A stretch of 64,000 bases of DNA from Terriglobia bacterium. Lineage in GTDB: Bacteria > Acidobacteriota > Terriglobia > JAIQFV01. Position numbers and translations under genes: made by a program. The stretch is from NCBI GenBank assembly GCA_020072965.1, contig JAIQFY010000008.1, positions 1-64,000 of the forward strand, written 5' to 3'. Below the pieces are notes generated by a model. The model made no database searches. It was not told the origin of the DNA and saw only the letters and a program-made list of their open reading frames with translations. Of this stretch, positions 28,816 through 37,898 are shown in pieces; the stretch's first letter is position 1, and each line of letters opens with the position of its first letter.

Positions 28816-30426
28816 ATGCGAACAGCCTTGATTCTCAGCGGTGGAGGGGCCAAGTCGGCGTATGAGGCAGGTGTCCTGAAAGCACTTGAAGATAATAGTG
28901 TCCGTGTGGACCTGGTCATCGGAACATCCGCTGGAGCATTGAATGCCGTTCTCTATGCCGTGGGCGAGACCGAACGGCTTTACAATGGGCAGGGAACGGG
29001 ACTCTGGCAACGCATCAGCAAGAAAGCCATCCTTCGCGATGGGCTTCTTTCCACTTTTTATTCTCGCGTTGTAAGCTGGAAGCTTGCCTGGTTGGCGATC
29101 GCGGTCTCAATCTTGAACCTGGTTTTCTTTGCCCTGGGTTTCTCACTGATATTTCTCACCGGGTACTATGTCAGCTTCAAGAATCAAGGGATTTCGAAGG
29201 CCACGGGAAGGTTGGGGAGTAACTTCCTGACGGGGATTTTCTACGGATTGGTATTGCTTGCAGTCGTGATGGTCCTCGAATACCTCTTTGTCGGCAGGGT
29301 GGTCCTCACGGTTTATCACTGGTTGAAGATTAAGTTGGGGATAGTCCCTGTCAATGACGAATCTCTCGACAATCTCCGAGTCCTAGCCCGACACATCCCG
29401 CGGTTTACAAAAAAGGTTCTGACTCGCTGGCTGAAGCTGCCCCTGGACGTACTGGACACCAACCGGCTCTTGGAGAGCATCCAGCAGGTGGATGCGCCCG
29501 CTTATTTTTCCTCGCGGCCCCTCGAGGAAATGTTATGCGGGGAGATCCAAACGGTCTTGTCCGACCATAACCTGACGGCCGCTCGGACGGACTCCGCGAG
29601 CATCGGGCTCACCTTCACTACGTGGCTGCATTCCAAAGTCGAAGGGGACGATCCCCGGTTTCGGGAATTGATGATCACCGCAACCGATTTGAATGCCAAA
29701 ACAGAGTGCCTCTTTCTCGCATTGCGTGATCAATACCGCGAACAACTCGTAACCCAGAGGTTGAAACGGTACGACCTCAATAAGAGCGATCTCTTTGTCC
29801 ATTCCGAGGGGATCGATCACTGCGGCCCGGATTACATCGACTTGTTGTACGAGGAGAATGGTTGTTTACTCCTGGACGCGTTGCTGGCATCGACTTCCAT
29901 CATTGGCGTGTTTCCAGCCCGAAAAATCAAGATGCCCGCCAAGGGATATTGGCGTTCCCTGGAACCCCCTCATACGTTTGTGGATGGTGGGTTTGGAAAC
30001 AACACCCCCATTCGTGATGCCATCGAAGCAGGGGCGACGCACCTCATCGTGGTACAGGTGGAACCGAAAAACGTGGCAGAGCCGCTCAACAACCCGGAGG
30101 AACTCAACGCTACCTTGCCTTGCCTGATGAGAACCGTGGAGACGGTCCTCGATACGACCGTGGATGATGATTACCGCTACTATGAACTCTGGAACAAGTA
30201 TGTGCCGAAGGACCAGCGCATCAAGATGTCCATCATCCAACCCCGGTCATCCTTGTGTATCGCGACCTTGGATTTCGATGGAGGGATTTCAGCCAATGGC
30301 AACAAGATTCCTCTCAGCGGCGCCTGTGCGCGCGGCTATTCGGATGCCCTCAAACAGTTCGTTTATACCGACTGGCCCCAGTGGAAGGAAGAACTTCAAA
30401 ACGAATCTTCCAAACGAGTCATCTGA
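28816..30426 (+). CDS. Patatin-like phospholipase with inserted membrane helices
   Basis: The 536-residue protein starts with the patatin oxyanion motif GGGAKSAYE and nucleophile Ser38 in GTSAG. The partner Asp is in VDGG near residue 391, so the Ser-Asp dyad is complete. Between them, residues about 85-175 contain two to four hydrophobic stretches (LAWLAIAVSILNLVFFALG, GIFYGLVLLAVVMVLEYLF). These would anchor the enzyme in the inner membrane and split the patatin core. It is likely an acylhydrolase acting on membrane lipids; substrate unknown. It ends about 50 bp before the RNase P RNA promoter. Confidence 0.83.
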   Translation: MRTALILSGGGAKSAYEAGVLKALEDNSVRVDLVIGTSAGALNAVLYAVGETERLYNGQGTGLWQRISKKAILRDGLLSTFYSRVVSWKLAWLAIAVSILNLVFFALGFSLIFLTGYYVSFKNQGISKATGRLGSNFLTGIFYGLVLLAVVMVLEYLFVGRVVLTVYHWLKIKLGIVPVNDESLDNLRVLARHIPRFTKKVLTRWLKLPLDVLDTNRLLESIQQVDAPAYFSSRPLEEMLCGEIQTVLSDHNLTAARTDSASIGLTFTTWLHSKVEGDDPRFRELMITATDLNAKTECLFLALRDQYREQLVTQRLKRYDLNKSDLFVHSEGIDHCGPDYIDLLYEENGCLLLDALLASTSIIGVFPARKIKMPAKGYWRSLEPPHTFVDGGFGNNTPIRDAIEAGATHLIVVQVEPKNVAEPLNNPEELNATLPCLMRTVETVLDTTVDDDYRYYELWNKYVPKDQRIKMSIIQPRSSLCIATLDFDGGISANGNKIPLSGACARGYSDALKQFVYTDWPQWKEELQNESSKRVI

Positions 30427-30476
30427 AACGCCCCGACTCTTCGCACGTGGATCCGTATGAGTTTCATGAATTCTGG

Positions 30477-30505
30477 TGGCAGTCTACGTCGAGTTCGCTT
30501 ATAAT
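30477..30505 (+). promoter_or_regulatory. Promoter of the RNase P RNA gene
   Basis: A consensus -10 TATAAT (30500-30505) with a 17-bp spacer to a weak -35 TGGCAG (30477-30482). The predicted start near 30512 coincides with the first base of the RNA's P1 helix. Confidence 0.6.
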
Positions 30506-30512
30506 TTGGTTT

Positions 30513-30983
30513 GGCAGGTCGAGACGATCGTCGCGATCCCGCAAAACGGGACCGGGGAGGAAAGTCCGAACTCCACAGGGCAATGTGCCACGTAACGCGT
30601 GGGCGCCTCTGGATTCACTGGTTTCTTTATGGGGATCCCAAAAGGAATTGGGGGAACCGGGGGTGACGGAAAGTGCCACAGAAAATATACCGCTCCCGAT
30701 TTTCGGAGTAAGGGTGAAAAGGTGCGGTAAGAGCGCACCGCTCCTCCGGTAACGGAGGAGGCAGGGCAAACCCCACATGGAGCAAGACCAAATAGGCCAC
30801 ACCCTCGGCTCAGGCCGAAAAGAATGGCCCGTTCAGATTTCCGCTGAGGCGGAAGGGTATGGCGGGTAGGTCGCTTGACCCCGTCAGTGATGGCGGGGCT
30901 AGAGGAATGATCGTCACTCTGAATGTATCCGGTGATTCTGTCCGGATGCGTCCAGAGAACAGAATTCGGCTTATCGGCCTGCC
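30513..30983 (+). ncRNA. rnpB: RNase P RNA (class A), M1-type ribozyme
   Basis: The catalytic RNA of RNase P, which trims tRNA 5' leaders. The 5' conserved core GAGGAAAGTCCGAACTCC is at about 30557-30574, then CACAGGGCA, CCACAGAAAATATACCG near 30676, GGTAAGAGCGCACCG near 30725, CAAACCCCA near 30768, and AGAGGAATGATCGTCA near 30900. The 3' end has ACAGAATTCGGCTTATCGGC. GGCAGGTC at 30513 pairs with GGCCTGCC at 30976-30983 to form P1. At about 471 nt it is longer than the E. coli RNA (377), mostly through an enlarged P12 region (about 30603-30670) and a P19-like hairpin (ATCCGG / CCGGAT). Ends are accurate to a few bases. Confidence 0.95.
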
Positions 30984-31075
30984 AATTTATTTTCCTCATC
31001 GGTCGTCCCAATCCGCGAGTTCATTGCAATCAACCCCCCGGAATCCAGAACATCCAGGAATGTCAAAGTTCTTCT

Positions 31076-31102
31076 TGATTTACTCATTCATGTCTGTATA
31101 AT
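31076..31102 (+). promoter_or_regulatory. Candidate promoter for the NlpC/P60 gene
   Basis: TATAAT at 31097-31102 with TTGATT at 31076-31081 (15-bp spacer, shorter than ideal). It would give an about 150-nt leader. The gap 30984-31261 has nothing else recognisable. Confidence 0.35.
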
Positions 31103-31261
31103 CTCCCTATCCACTGATCCGACGAACCAAGGTTTCTCCCCGGTTCGGCGAACTGTACGAAGGTTTTTGAGATCTATCCAAGTCGTTCTGAGTTGTCCAG
31201 GGCCGAGTCAAAAAGCAGTCCGAGCTGAGAAAAAATAAAAGCCAGCAGGTAATCATACCGG

Positions 31262-32167
31262 ATGAAAATACGTATTGCCCTTGCACTGTGCGTTTCCTGG
31301 TTTGCCCCCTTGCTTGCGGCTGGACAATCACCGGGTCCTGTCCTCGTTGCTGTCATCCAATCCAGATATGCCCAACTCGACGTCCCCAAAATCACGAATG
31401 CGGGAAAGGGCCCCACTTTAATCCATGTGGTTCAGGAGGGGGATACGCTCAGCCTTATTTCCCGGGCGAACAATATCAGTGTCCAAGCTCTGAAGCGTTT
31501 CAATCGCCTTCAAAGCAATCGCCTGAGAATTGGGCAGCGTCTCTGGATCGCTTCACCGGAAAACGCTGCGAATCGGAAAGAGGGGAAATCGCAAGGACTG
31601 CCGGGAGGGAAGAGAATCCGGGAGAAGCCCATGGAGGACGCGGCGACCGACGGGGAATTAGACGCGGACAATTCTCCGGAGATAGCTCTTCGTTCCTCCG
31701 AGGCTTTGGTCAATGATGCGACTTCGGGAAGCGAAAAAGAGACGGACCTTTCGGTTCCCAGCCAGTTGGTTCAAGCCGGTCTGGACTTCCTCGGGGTTCC
31801 GTACCGGTGGCGAGGCATGTCGGAGCAGCGCGGCGTTGATTGTTCCGGCCTCGTAAAAACCCTGTTTGATAGATTTCAAATTGAACTGCCTCATTCAGCG
31901 CGAGAACAATTCAAACTGGGTAATAGGGTGGCGCGGGCCGAGCTGGCTGTGGGTGATCTGGTGTTTTTCTCGACGCGCGGCAGGATACCCACTCATGTCG
32001 GCATCTATATTGGCGACAACCGGTTTATTCATGCAGCGCGTAAAGCAGGGCAGGTCATCATCAGTAATCTCAGCCAGAGTTGGTATCAAAGAAATTTTGT
32101 GGGCGCCCGGCGCATCTCCGACCTTTGGAGAGACACACAAAAGCCGCTTGAGGCAAAGGGAAACTGA
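31262..32167 (+). CDS. Secreted LysM-NlpC/P60 peptidoglycan endopeptidase
   Basis: A 301-residue exported cell-wall hydrolase. The signal peptide (1-about 21) ends LLAAGQ. A LysM domain (53-98: HVVQEGDTLSLISRANN) binds glycan, a charged linker follows (100-165), and the NlpC/P60 domain (167-285) has Cys194 (VDCSGL), His245 (PTHVGIYIG) and His257 (FIHAA) as the catalytic triad. It should cleave stem peptides such as D-Glu-DAP bonds, DL-endopeptidase type. A hairpin terminator follows at 32198. Confidence 0.93.
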   Translation: MKIRIALALCVSWFAPLLAAGQSPGPVLVAVIQSRYAQLDVPKITNAGKGPTLIHVVQEGDTLSLISRANNISVQALKRFNRLQSNRLRIGQRLWIASPENAANRKEGKSQGLPGGKRIREKPMEDAATDGELDADNSPEIALRSSEALVNDATSGSEKETDLSVPSQLVQAGLDFLGVPYRWRGMSEQRGVDCSGLVKTLFDRFQIELPHSAREQFKLGNRVARAELAVGDLVFFSTRGRIPTHVGIYIGDNRFIHAARKAGQVIISNLSQSWYQRNFVGARRISDLWRDTQKPLEAKGN

Positions 32168-32197
32168 TCGAGGGTTTTCTTCGAGGAATCACACAAA

Positions 32198-32224
32198 GCC
32201 GAGCTCCGGAGTTCGGTTTTTTTT
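32198..32224 (+). terminator. Terminator after the NlpC/P60 gene
   Basis: CCGAGCTCC / GGAGTTCGG (32199-32216), one G-U pair, is followed by eight Ts. Confidence 0.8.
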
Positions 32225-32320
32225 GTGGCGACGACAGTACTCTCTCGCGCGCGAACGTGAATACGAACTCGCCGGAGTATTCCTATTCCCCGGGGAGCTC
32301 ATTTCATCAATTACTCCCCG

Positions 32321-34330
32321 CTACATCTTCTCCGGTACTTCAATGCCCAGCAAAGAGAGCGAAGCTTCAAGGCTGCGCATCACAATATCGACGACCATTA
32401 AGAGAAATTCTTTGCGCTCGGGGTCAGGCTCGGGAAGGATACGGTGTTTGTGGTAGAAGTTGTTGAAATGTTGGGCCAGGGCGAAGGCGTACTTTGCCAC
32501 GACGGCAGGTTCACGGGAGGCCACGGCTTGAGTGGAGAGAACCCCCAGTTGCGACGCCAGCAAAATCAGGCCCCATACCTCGTTGTTTGCGGCTCCATCC
32601 AGAAATTTCCCCGAAGGGCAACGCCGCATCCGGGCACGGAGGCCCTCAAGGGAAAAAGCAGGTTTCTCTTCGGCATACTTTCGAAAAATGTTCTTGGAGC
32701 GGACCACCGCGTATTGAATGTAAGGGCCCGTTTCGCCCTCGAAGCTGAGTGCCTCGTCAAAATCAAAGGCAATGACGGAGTGCAGGGTATATTTTAAGAG
32801 GAAATACCTCAAACCCCCGACCGCAATCTGCCGCGCAATCCTCTCCTGCTCCTGGGCAGGCAGAGCCGAATGGCGCTTTTCCACTTCCAGGAGCGCCTTG
32901 GCAATCAACTGGTCAATTAACTGGTCGGCTTTGACTCCGAGCCCTTTCCGCCCGGAAACCTCGACATAAGGTCGCTTGCGGTCCTCCGCGGAAAGGTCAA
33001 TCCCTAAATCTGCACAGCATCGTGGCGACAATGCCACCATCTCGTAATCAAAGTGGATAGAATGATCGGCCGCGTCGTTAAAGCCCAGGGCGCGCAGACC
33101 CTGCACCACAATGTTCTGGAGGTATGCCTGGCGCACGTCGATGACGTTGTAGACCTCCCGGGCGCCCCCGAAGCGCGGGGAGGGTTCAGGATCCGTGCCC
33201 GGCTGAGACGACGACATCCAGAGGACATGGCCATCCTTATAAACATGAAATTTCCGGTAAAAAAAATTCTTTCCCAGCAATCCGAACTTCCAGAGCTGGT
33301 AGGCGATGTCCTTTCCCACATAGGTTACCGTTCCATTGGACCGGACGATGACCTTGTCCTCGTCATATGACTCCTCGGTAGTAGAGTCTTGTTTGTCTTT
33401 TTCGGTGGACTCGATCCCCTTCATCACCCAGCAGCCGCGGTTCTTTCCCTCGCTCTCGAGTACAATGGCGCCATTCTCCTTCAGAAGATTGAACGCCTTC
33501 TCCCAGAATTTCAAATGGAGGATGTCGCTCTCTCGCGGCATGAGGTCATACTGGATATTCAGGCGCAGCATGGTGGCGATATGGGCGCGAACAATCGCCG
33601 TCGCCACCAGATCGCCGAGTTCTGAAGTCGGATTTCCACCCCGTTCGATGTTGTGGAGGGTTTCGGCACGAAGTGAAAGTCGCGAGGGATCTTCCTCATA
33701 GAAGTGCGAGACCCGGGCGTACAGGTCCCAGCAGTAGAAGTCGAATTTCACTTGGGGATCGTCGATCAGCGAGGCGACCTGGTCTTTAGAGAGATTTACA
33801 ATATGCTCGAATCCGACGACGACATCCGCGACTTGAACGCCGGTGTTGTCGATGTAATTCTGAACCTCTACCGTCCGTCCCAAGAATCGAAGCAGCCGGA
33901 CGAAACTGTCACCGAGGGCGGCGTTCCGAAGGTGGCCAATATGGGCAGATTTGTTGGGATTAATATTGGTGTGTTCGACAATCACCTTGTCCGAAGGCCG
34001 GGGAGAGGTTTCGAGTTGATCGAGTCTCGCGTCGCTGAGAAGAGCAAAGAAATTGCTTCGTTGCAGGTACAGATTGATGTACCCGCCTCCAGCGACGACA
34101 ATTTTCTCAATGCCGTCGAGTGGGCCAATTGTTTCGGCAATATGCTGGGCGATGACTCGCGGGGGCTTTTTGAGGCGCTTTGCGAGATCAAACGCGACAG
34201 GCAGCGCGACCTCGCCAAACTCAACCTGCGGGGGAATTTCGAGTTTCAAATCGAGATGTTCGATTCCGAATTCCAATTTGAGAAATTCAGACACGCGCTC
34301 GCGAACCCTCTGCTGAATAGTGTGGTACAT
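32321..34330 (-). CDS. argS: Arginyl-tRNA synthetase
   Basis: Charges tRNA-Arg in the cytoplasm. The 669-residue class I enzyme has an N-terminal Add-1 domain and the HIGH motif as AHIGHLRNA after VEHTNINPNKS; the DALR anticodon-binding domain closes the protein, which ends EVPEKM. The frame extends to 34381, but ATG 34330 has GGGGAG 5 bases upstream. The enzyme is longer than E. coli ArgS (577), with extra sequence around the LESEGKNRGCWVMKG region and a charged insert (TEKDKQDSTTEESYDEDK). It is divergent from larC with a minus-strand promoter at 34353. Confidence 0.95.
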   Translation of the reverse strand: MYHTIQQRVRERVSEFLKLEFGIEHLDLKLEIPPQVEFGEVALPVAFDLAKRLKKPPRVIAQHIAETIGPLDGIEKIVVAGGGYINLYLQRSNFFALLSDARLDQLETSPRPSDKVIVEHTNINPNKSAHIGHLRNAALGDSFVRLLRFLGRTVEVQNYIDNTGVQVADVVVGFEHIVNLSKDQVASLIDDPQVKFDFYCWDLYARVSHFYEEDPSRLSLRAETLHNIERGGNPTSELGDLVATAIVRAHIATMLRLNIQYDLMPRESDILHLKFWEKAFNLLKENGAIVLESEGKNRGCWVMKGIESTEKDKQDSTTEESYDEDKVIVRSNGTVTYVGKDIAYQLWKFGLLGKNFFYRKFHVYKDGHVLWMSSSQPGTDPEPSPRFGGAREVYNVIDVRQAYLQNIVVQGLRALGFNDAADHSIHFDYEMVALSPRCCADLGIDLSAEDRKRPYVEVSGRKGLGVKADQLIDQLIAKALLEVEKRHSALPAQEQERIARQIAVGGLRYFLLKYTLHSVIAFDFDEALSFEGETGPYIQYAVVRSKNIFRKYAEEKPAFSLEGLRARMRRCPSGKFLDGAANNEVWGLILLASQLGVLSTQAVASREPAVVAKYAFALAQHFNNFYHKHRILPEPDPERKEFLLMVVDIVMRSLEASLSLLGIEVPEKM

Positions 34331-34352
34331 TGGCTCTCCCCAAAAGCGCCGA

Positions 34353-34381
34353 ATTATAGCCCACCCCCTCGACCCCCGCAA
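34353..34381 (-). promoter_or_regulatory. Promoter of argS
   Basis: On the minus strand TATAAT (34358-34353) lies 17 bp from TTGCGG (34381-34376). The -10 is perfect and the -35 partial. The leader to ATG 34330 would be about 15-20 nt. Confidence 0.5.
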
Positions 34382-34406
34382 TTCGATTCCAATCTGAGGC
34401 GGTTAA

Positions 34407-34435
34407 TTGACATTGCCTGATATTGCTTCTATCAT
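34407..34435 (+). promoter_or_regulatory. Promoter of larC-metG
   Basis: TTGACA (34407-34412), a 17-bp spacer and TATCAT (34430-34435). It lies about 100 nt before larC and back to back with the argS promoter. Confidence 0.6.
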
Positions 34436-34535
34436 TGCGGGTTTTAGATTGACCTCGTGGATACCTATAGTAGAGGCAGGGCGGCGAAGGGGATGAACGG
34501 GTGTCCTGCCAGTCACTGCTCAGTCGAGATTGAAT

Positions 34536-35828
34536 ATGACCGTTGCGTATTTCGATTGTTTTGCGGGAATTAGCGGCGATATGACAATTGGCGCCCTGCT
34601 GGGGGCAGGTGTGAGCTTTCCGGACCTCAGGGCAGAACTCTCCAAGTTGAAGCTGAAAGGCTATGGGCTGAAGCAATCCCGGGTTTTGCGAAATGGAATT
34701 TCGGCGTTCAGGTTTGATGTGCAGGTCACCGGGCCTGCACGCCCAGCCTCGGAAAGGAATCCGGTGACTCCCCGACGCGCTCACCTGAAGGGGCGGGGCC
34801 TGGAGGGTAGCCCCTGGCATGGGCATCTCACGGGAGAACACACGCACCGATCCCTCGACGAGATCCTGGAAATGATAGAGACATCAAAATTGAATTCCGG
34901 TGCGAAGATTCTTTCTCAAAAGATTTTCCGGCGGTTGGGTGAGGCTGAGGCGAAAGTGCACGATGTCCCCATCCAGCAGGTGCACTTTCACGAGGTGGGA
35001 GCCGTTGATTCAATTGTGGATATTGTAGGCAGCGCCGTTTGTCTTGATTGGTTGGGCTTCAAGAGGATCATCAGTTCCCCCATCAACGTGGGATCGGGAT
35101 TCATCGATTGCGAGCATGGAAAGTTGCCTGTGCCTGGGCCAGCGGCGGTTGAACTGCTCAAGGGTATTCCCATTTACTCGGCCGGGCCCGAGGTGGAACT
35201 GACCACCCCCACCGGTGCCGCGATCATTTCCACAGTGGCCTCTGAATACCGACGAATGAAAGACTTTCAATCAACCTCGGTGGGTTACGGCGCAGGCTCT
35301 CGGGAGGTTGAAGGCTTCCCGAACGTGTTACGTGTCTTTGTGGGTGAGGAAACAAGCGTTCCGGAGGGAGACGATGGGAGGGAATTGGAAATTGTACATG
35401 TCATCGAAGCGAACATTGACGATATGAACCCCCAGATTTATGGCTATTTTGTTGAAAAAGCGATGGCTGCCGGGGCACTTGATGTGTATATCACCGCGGT
35501 CCAGATGAAGAAGAACAGACCCGGTCAATGTCTTTCTGTGATTTGCGACCCCTCCAAACTGGATGCCCTCACCCGCCTCGTATTTGCGGAGACCACCACC
35601 ATTGGTCTGCGGATCCAAAAGGCCCACCGCCGCGTTCTGGATCGATCGCTAGTGACCCTCGAGACCCGATTTGGTCAGGTGAGGGTTAAAGTGGCGCGAC
35701 TCAATGGTTCTGTTCTCAATGCCATGCCTGAGTTCGCTGATTGTCAACGCCTGGCAGAAGAAAATGCGATCCCCCTGAAGGAGGTTCTCGCGGAAGCCAG
35801 CGCCAAGATCCGAACCCTGAAGTTATAA
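34536..35828 (+). CDS. larC: LarC, nickel-insertion protein for the nickel-pincer cofactor
   Basis: LarC inserts nickel into the pincer (NPN) cofactor used by lactate racemase and related LarA-type enzymes. The 430-residue protein starts with the family hallmark YFDCFAGISGDMTIGALL and has a His-rich segment (HGHLTGEHTHRSLDE, about 100-112) fitting metal binding. It also shows VHFHEVGAVDSIVDIVG and IEANIDDMNPQIYG. ATG 34536 matches the family; TTG 34530 is an alternative. No larA, larB or larE is nearby. It is 3 bp from metG, so nickel-cofactor maturation is transcribed with a tRNA synthetase. Confidence 0.88.
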   Translation: MTVAYFDCFAGISGDMTIGALLGAGVSFPDLRAELSKLKLKGYGLKQSRVLRNGISAFRFDVQVTGPARPASERNPVTPRRAHLKGRGLEGSPWHGHLTGEHTHRSLDEILEMIETSKLNSGAKILSQKIFRRLGEAEAKVHDVPIQQVHFHEVGAVDSIVDIVGSAVCLDWLGFKRIISSPINVGSGFIDCEHGKLPVPGPAAVELLKGIPIYSAGPEVELTTPTGAAIISTVASEYRRMKDFQSTSVGYGAGSREVEGFPNVLRVFVGEETSVPEGDDGRELEIVHVIEANIDDMNPQIYGYFVEKAMAAGALDVYITAVQMKKNRPGQCLSVICDPSKLDALTRLVFAETTTIGLRIQKAHRRVLDRSLVTLETRFGQVRVKVARLNGSVLNAMPEFADCQRLAEENAIPLKEVLAEASAKIRTLKL

Positions 35829-35831
35829 CTT

Positions 35832-37862
35832 ATGACTGAGACCAAAAGATCATTTTACGTGACAACCCCGATTTACTATGCGAATGCCAAGCCGCATCTG
35901 GGCCATCTGTACACCACGCTCGTCGCCGACACCCTGACCCGGTTCTGGCGGCAGCGGGGAATCGACTCCTTCTTCCTGACTGGGACTGACGAGCGGGGGG
36001 TCAATATTGAGCGCGCGGCTGCGGCGCGGGGAATTCCCGTCCAACAGCATGTCGACGAAATCGTGGGAGAATTTCAGGAGACTTTCCGTGTCTTCAATAT
36101 CGAATACAGTCGATGGATCCGCACGACCGATGCCTTCCATAAGGAGGGGGTGCAGAATCTGTGGAGACACCTGGACGAACGCGGTTTCATTTACCGGGGA
36201 GAATACAAAGGATGGTTCTGCGTCTACTGCAATGAATTCAAGGAAGTCGAGGAGAGGGCCGAGCAGCCCCTCTGTCCCACCCACGAACGGCCGCTTGAGA
36301 TCGTGGCGGAGGAAAGCTATTTCTTCAAACTCTCAGGGTTTGGGGATCGCCTTCTTAAGCTCTATGAATCACGCCCCGAATTTGTTCAACCCGAGTCGCG
36401 GCGCAATGAGGTGATCGCATTCGTCGCCGGAGGATTGAGGGACTTTTCCATCAGCCGTATTTCGGTGAAGTGGGGAATCGAAGTCCCCGGCGATCCTCGA
36501 CACACGATCTATGTCTGGTTCGATGCGCTTGCGAATTACATCACGGCACTGGGCTGGGGGAACCGATCATTTCAGGACTTTGACCGATTCTGGCCGGCCC
36601 TGCACCTGGTGGGCAAAGATATCCTCCGATTCCACGCCGTGTACTGGCCGGCCCTCCTCATGGCGGCAGGCATCGAAGTCCCGCGGACAGTTTTCGCTCA
36701 TGGGATGTGGCATTCGGGCGGAAGAAAGATGTCGAAGACCCTTGGCAATGTCATCGACCTTTACGCCCTTCGGAAGTACTTCACTCCTGATCAAGTGCGG
36801 TATTTTTGTCTGCGCGAGATGGTGTTTGGACGCGATGGCGACTTCACCTACGAAGCGCTGATCGATCGAGTGAATGCGGATTTGGCGGCGGGCCTGGGAA
36901 ATCTTTCGAGCCGGACACTCACCATGGTGCGGGCGTACTGCGGAAACAGGATCCCACTGTCGGCCTCGAATGCCGGGAATGAGTTCGGCTCAGAGGCAGG
37001 GGAAGTTCGTCAGGCGGTCGGGCAAGCGGTGGCCCAATTCGAGCGCGAGTTCGAGCGGTACAGTTTCAGCCTCGGTCTTGAAGCCGTGTGGGCTGCCATG
37101 TCGCGTGTTGACAAGTTCATCACAGATGCTCAACCGTGGGAATTGGCCAAGTCTCCTGAGAAGCACGAAACACTGAACCACGTTCTGTGCACGGCCCTCG
37201 AGGCGGTGCGGCATTTGGCTGTGATTCTGGCGCCTGTGCTGCCTGAAGGGAGTCAAGCCGTATGGCAACAGCTGGGTCAATCCGGCAAAGTGTGCGAATT
37301 TGGGCCTGCCCGGCTCCGCTGGGGCGGTCTCACCGCGGGGGGGGAAATTGGTGAGATCAAGGCCATTTTTCCAAGGATGGATAAGGGGAAAATCATGGAA
37401 GAAATCAAACTGGACGAACCGGCGGCTCGGAGCGCTGAAGGAAGGGCGGAGGGAAAAGGAAATCAAGCCCCGACGGCAGCCCTCTCAGTAGTGCCTCCGG
37501 AGGCCGTGGCGGAAAGTGAATCAGGCGGCGACGGGATCATCTCTATCGAGGAGTTTGCCCGGGTGGATATGCGGGTCGGAACCGTGCTGACGGCAGAACG
37601 CATTCCGAAGGCGGACAAGCTCTTGAAACTCACTGTCGATATAGGGGCTGAAGTCCGACAAGTCCTCGCCGGTATCGCGCTGTACTATGAACCGGAATCA
37701 CTGATAGGCCAGAAGGTGGTTGTGGTGACCAATCTGGCGCCCAGGAAAATGCGTGGTCTTGACTCCAATGGCATGATTGTGGCGGCCTCAGTAGGGCCGG
37801 AAGGGCGTCCGGTTATCGTTACATTCAAGGAGGACGTCCCCAATGGGGCGAGGTTGAAATAG
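35832..37862 (+). CDS. metG: Methionyl-tRNA synthetase
   Basis: Charges tRNA-Met for initiation and elongation. The 676-residue class I enzyme has HLGH (22-25, PHLGHLYTTL) and KMSKT (about 298-302). The connective-peptide region has a CVYC followed only by a lone Cys, so the zinc knuckle looks incomplete. A C-terminal EMAP/Trbp tRNA-binding domain (about 570-676, IEEFARVDMRVGTVL) makes dimers in this family. A low-complexity Ala/Glu linker lies at 525-560. ATG 35832 is 3 bp after the larC stop. The next gene, the TatD fusion, follows 36 bp later. Confidence 0.96.
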   Translation: MTETKRSFYVTTPIYYANAKPHLGHLYTTLVADTLTRFWRQRGIDSFFLTGTDERGVNIERAAAARGIPVQQHVDEIVGEFQETFRVFNIEYSRWIRTTDAFHKEGVQNLWRHLDERGFIYRGEYKGWFCVYCNEFKEVEERAEQPLCPTHERPLEIVAEESYFFKLSGFGDRLLKLYESRPEFVQPESRRNEVIAFVAGGLRDFSISRISVKWGIEVPGDPRHTIYVWFDALANYITALGWGNRSFQDFDRFWPALHLVGKDILRFHAVYWPALLMAAGIEVPRTVFAHGMWHSGGRKMSKTLGNVIDLYALRKYFTPDQVRYFCLREMVFGRDGDFTYEALIDRVNADLAAGLGNLSSRTLTMVRAYCGNRIPLSASNAGNEFGSEAGEVRQAVGQAVAQFEREFERYSFSLGLEAVWAAMSRVDKFITDAQPWELAKSPEKHETLNHVLCTALEAVRHLAVILAPVLPEGSQAVWQQLGQSGKVCEFGPARLRWGGLTAGGEIGEIKAIFPRMDKGKIMEEIKLDEPAARSAEGRAEGKGNQAPTAALSVVPPEAVAESESGGDGIISIEEFARVDMRVGTVLTAERIPKADKLLKLTVDIGAEVRQVLAGIALYYEPESLIGQKVVVVTNLAPRKMRGLDSNGMIVAASVGPEGRPVIVTFKEDVPNGARLK

Positions 37863-37898
37863 CAAACGGAACCCGAACCCCCCTCCTCGCTGACTACA

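Noticed and set aside
32291-32320. CGGGGAG / CTCCCCG hairpin next to the argS stop as a terminator
   Set aside because: Seven-bp stem without a T-tract on the argS strand; noted but too weak to list.
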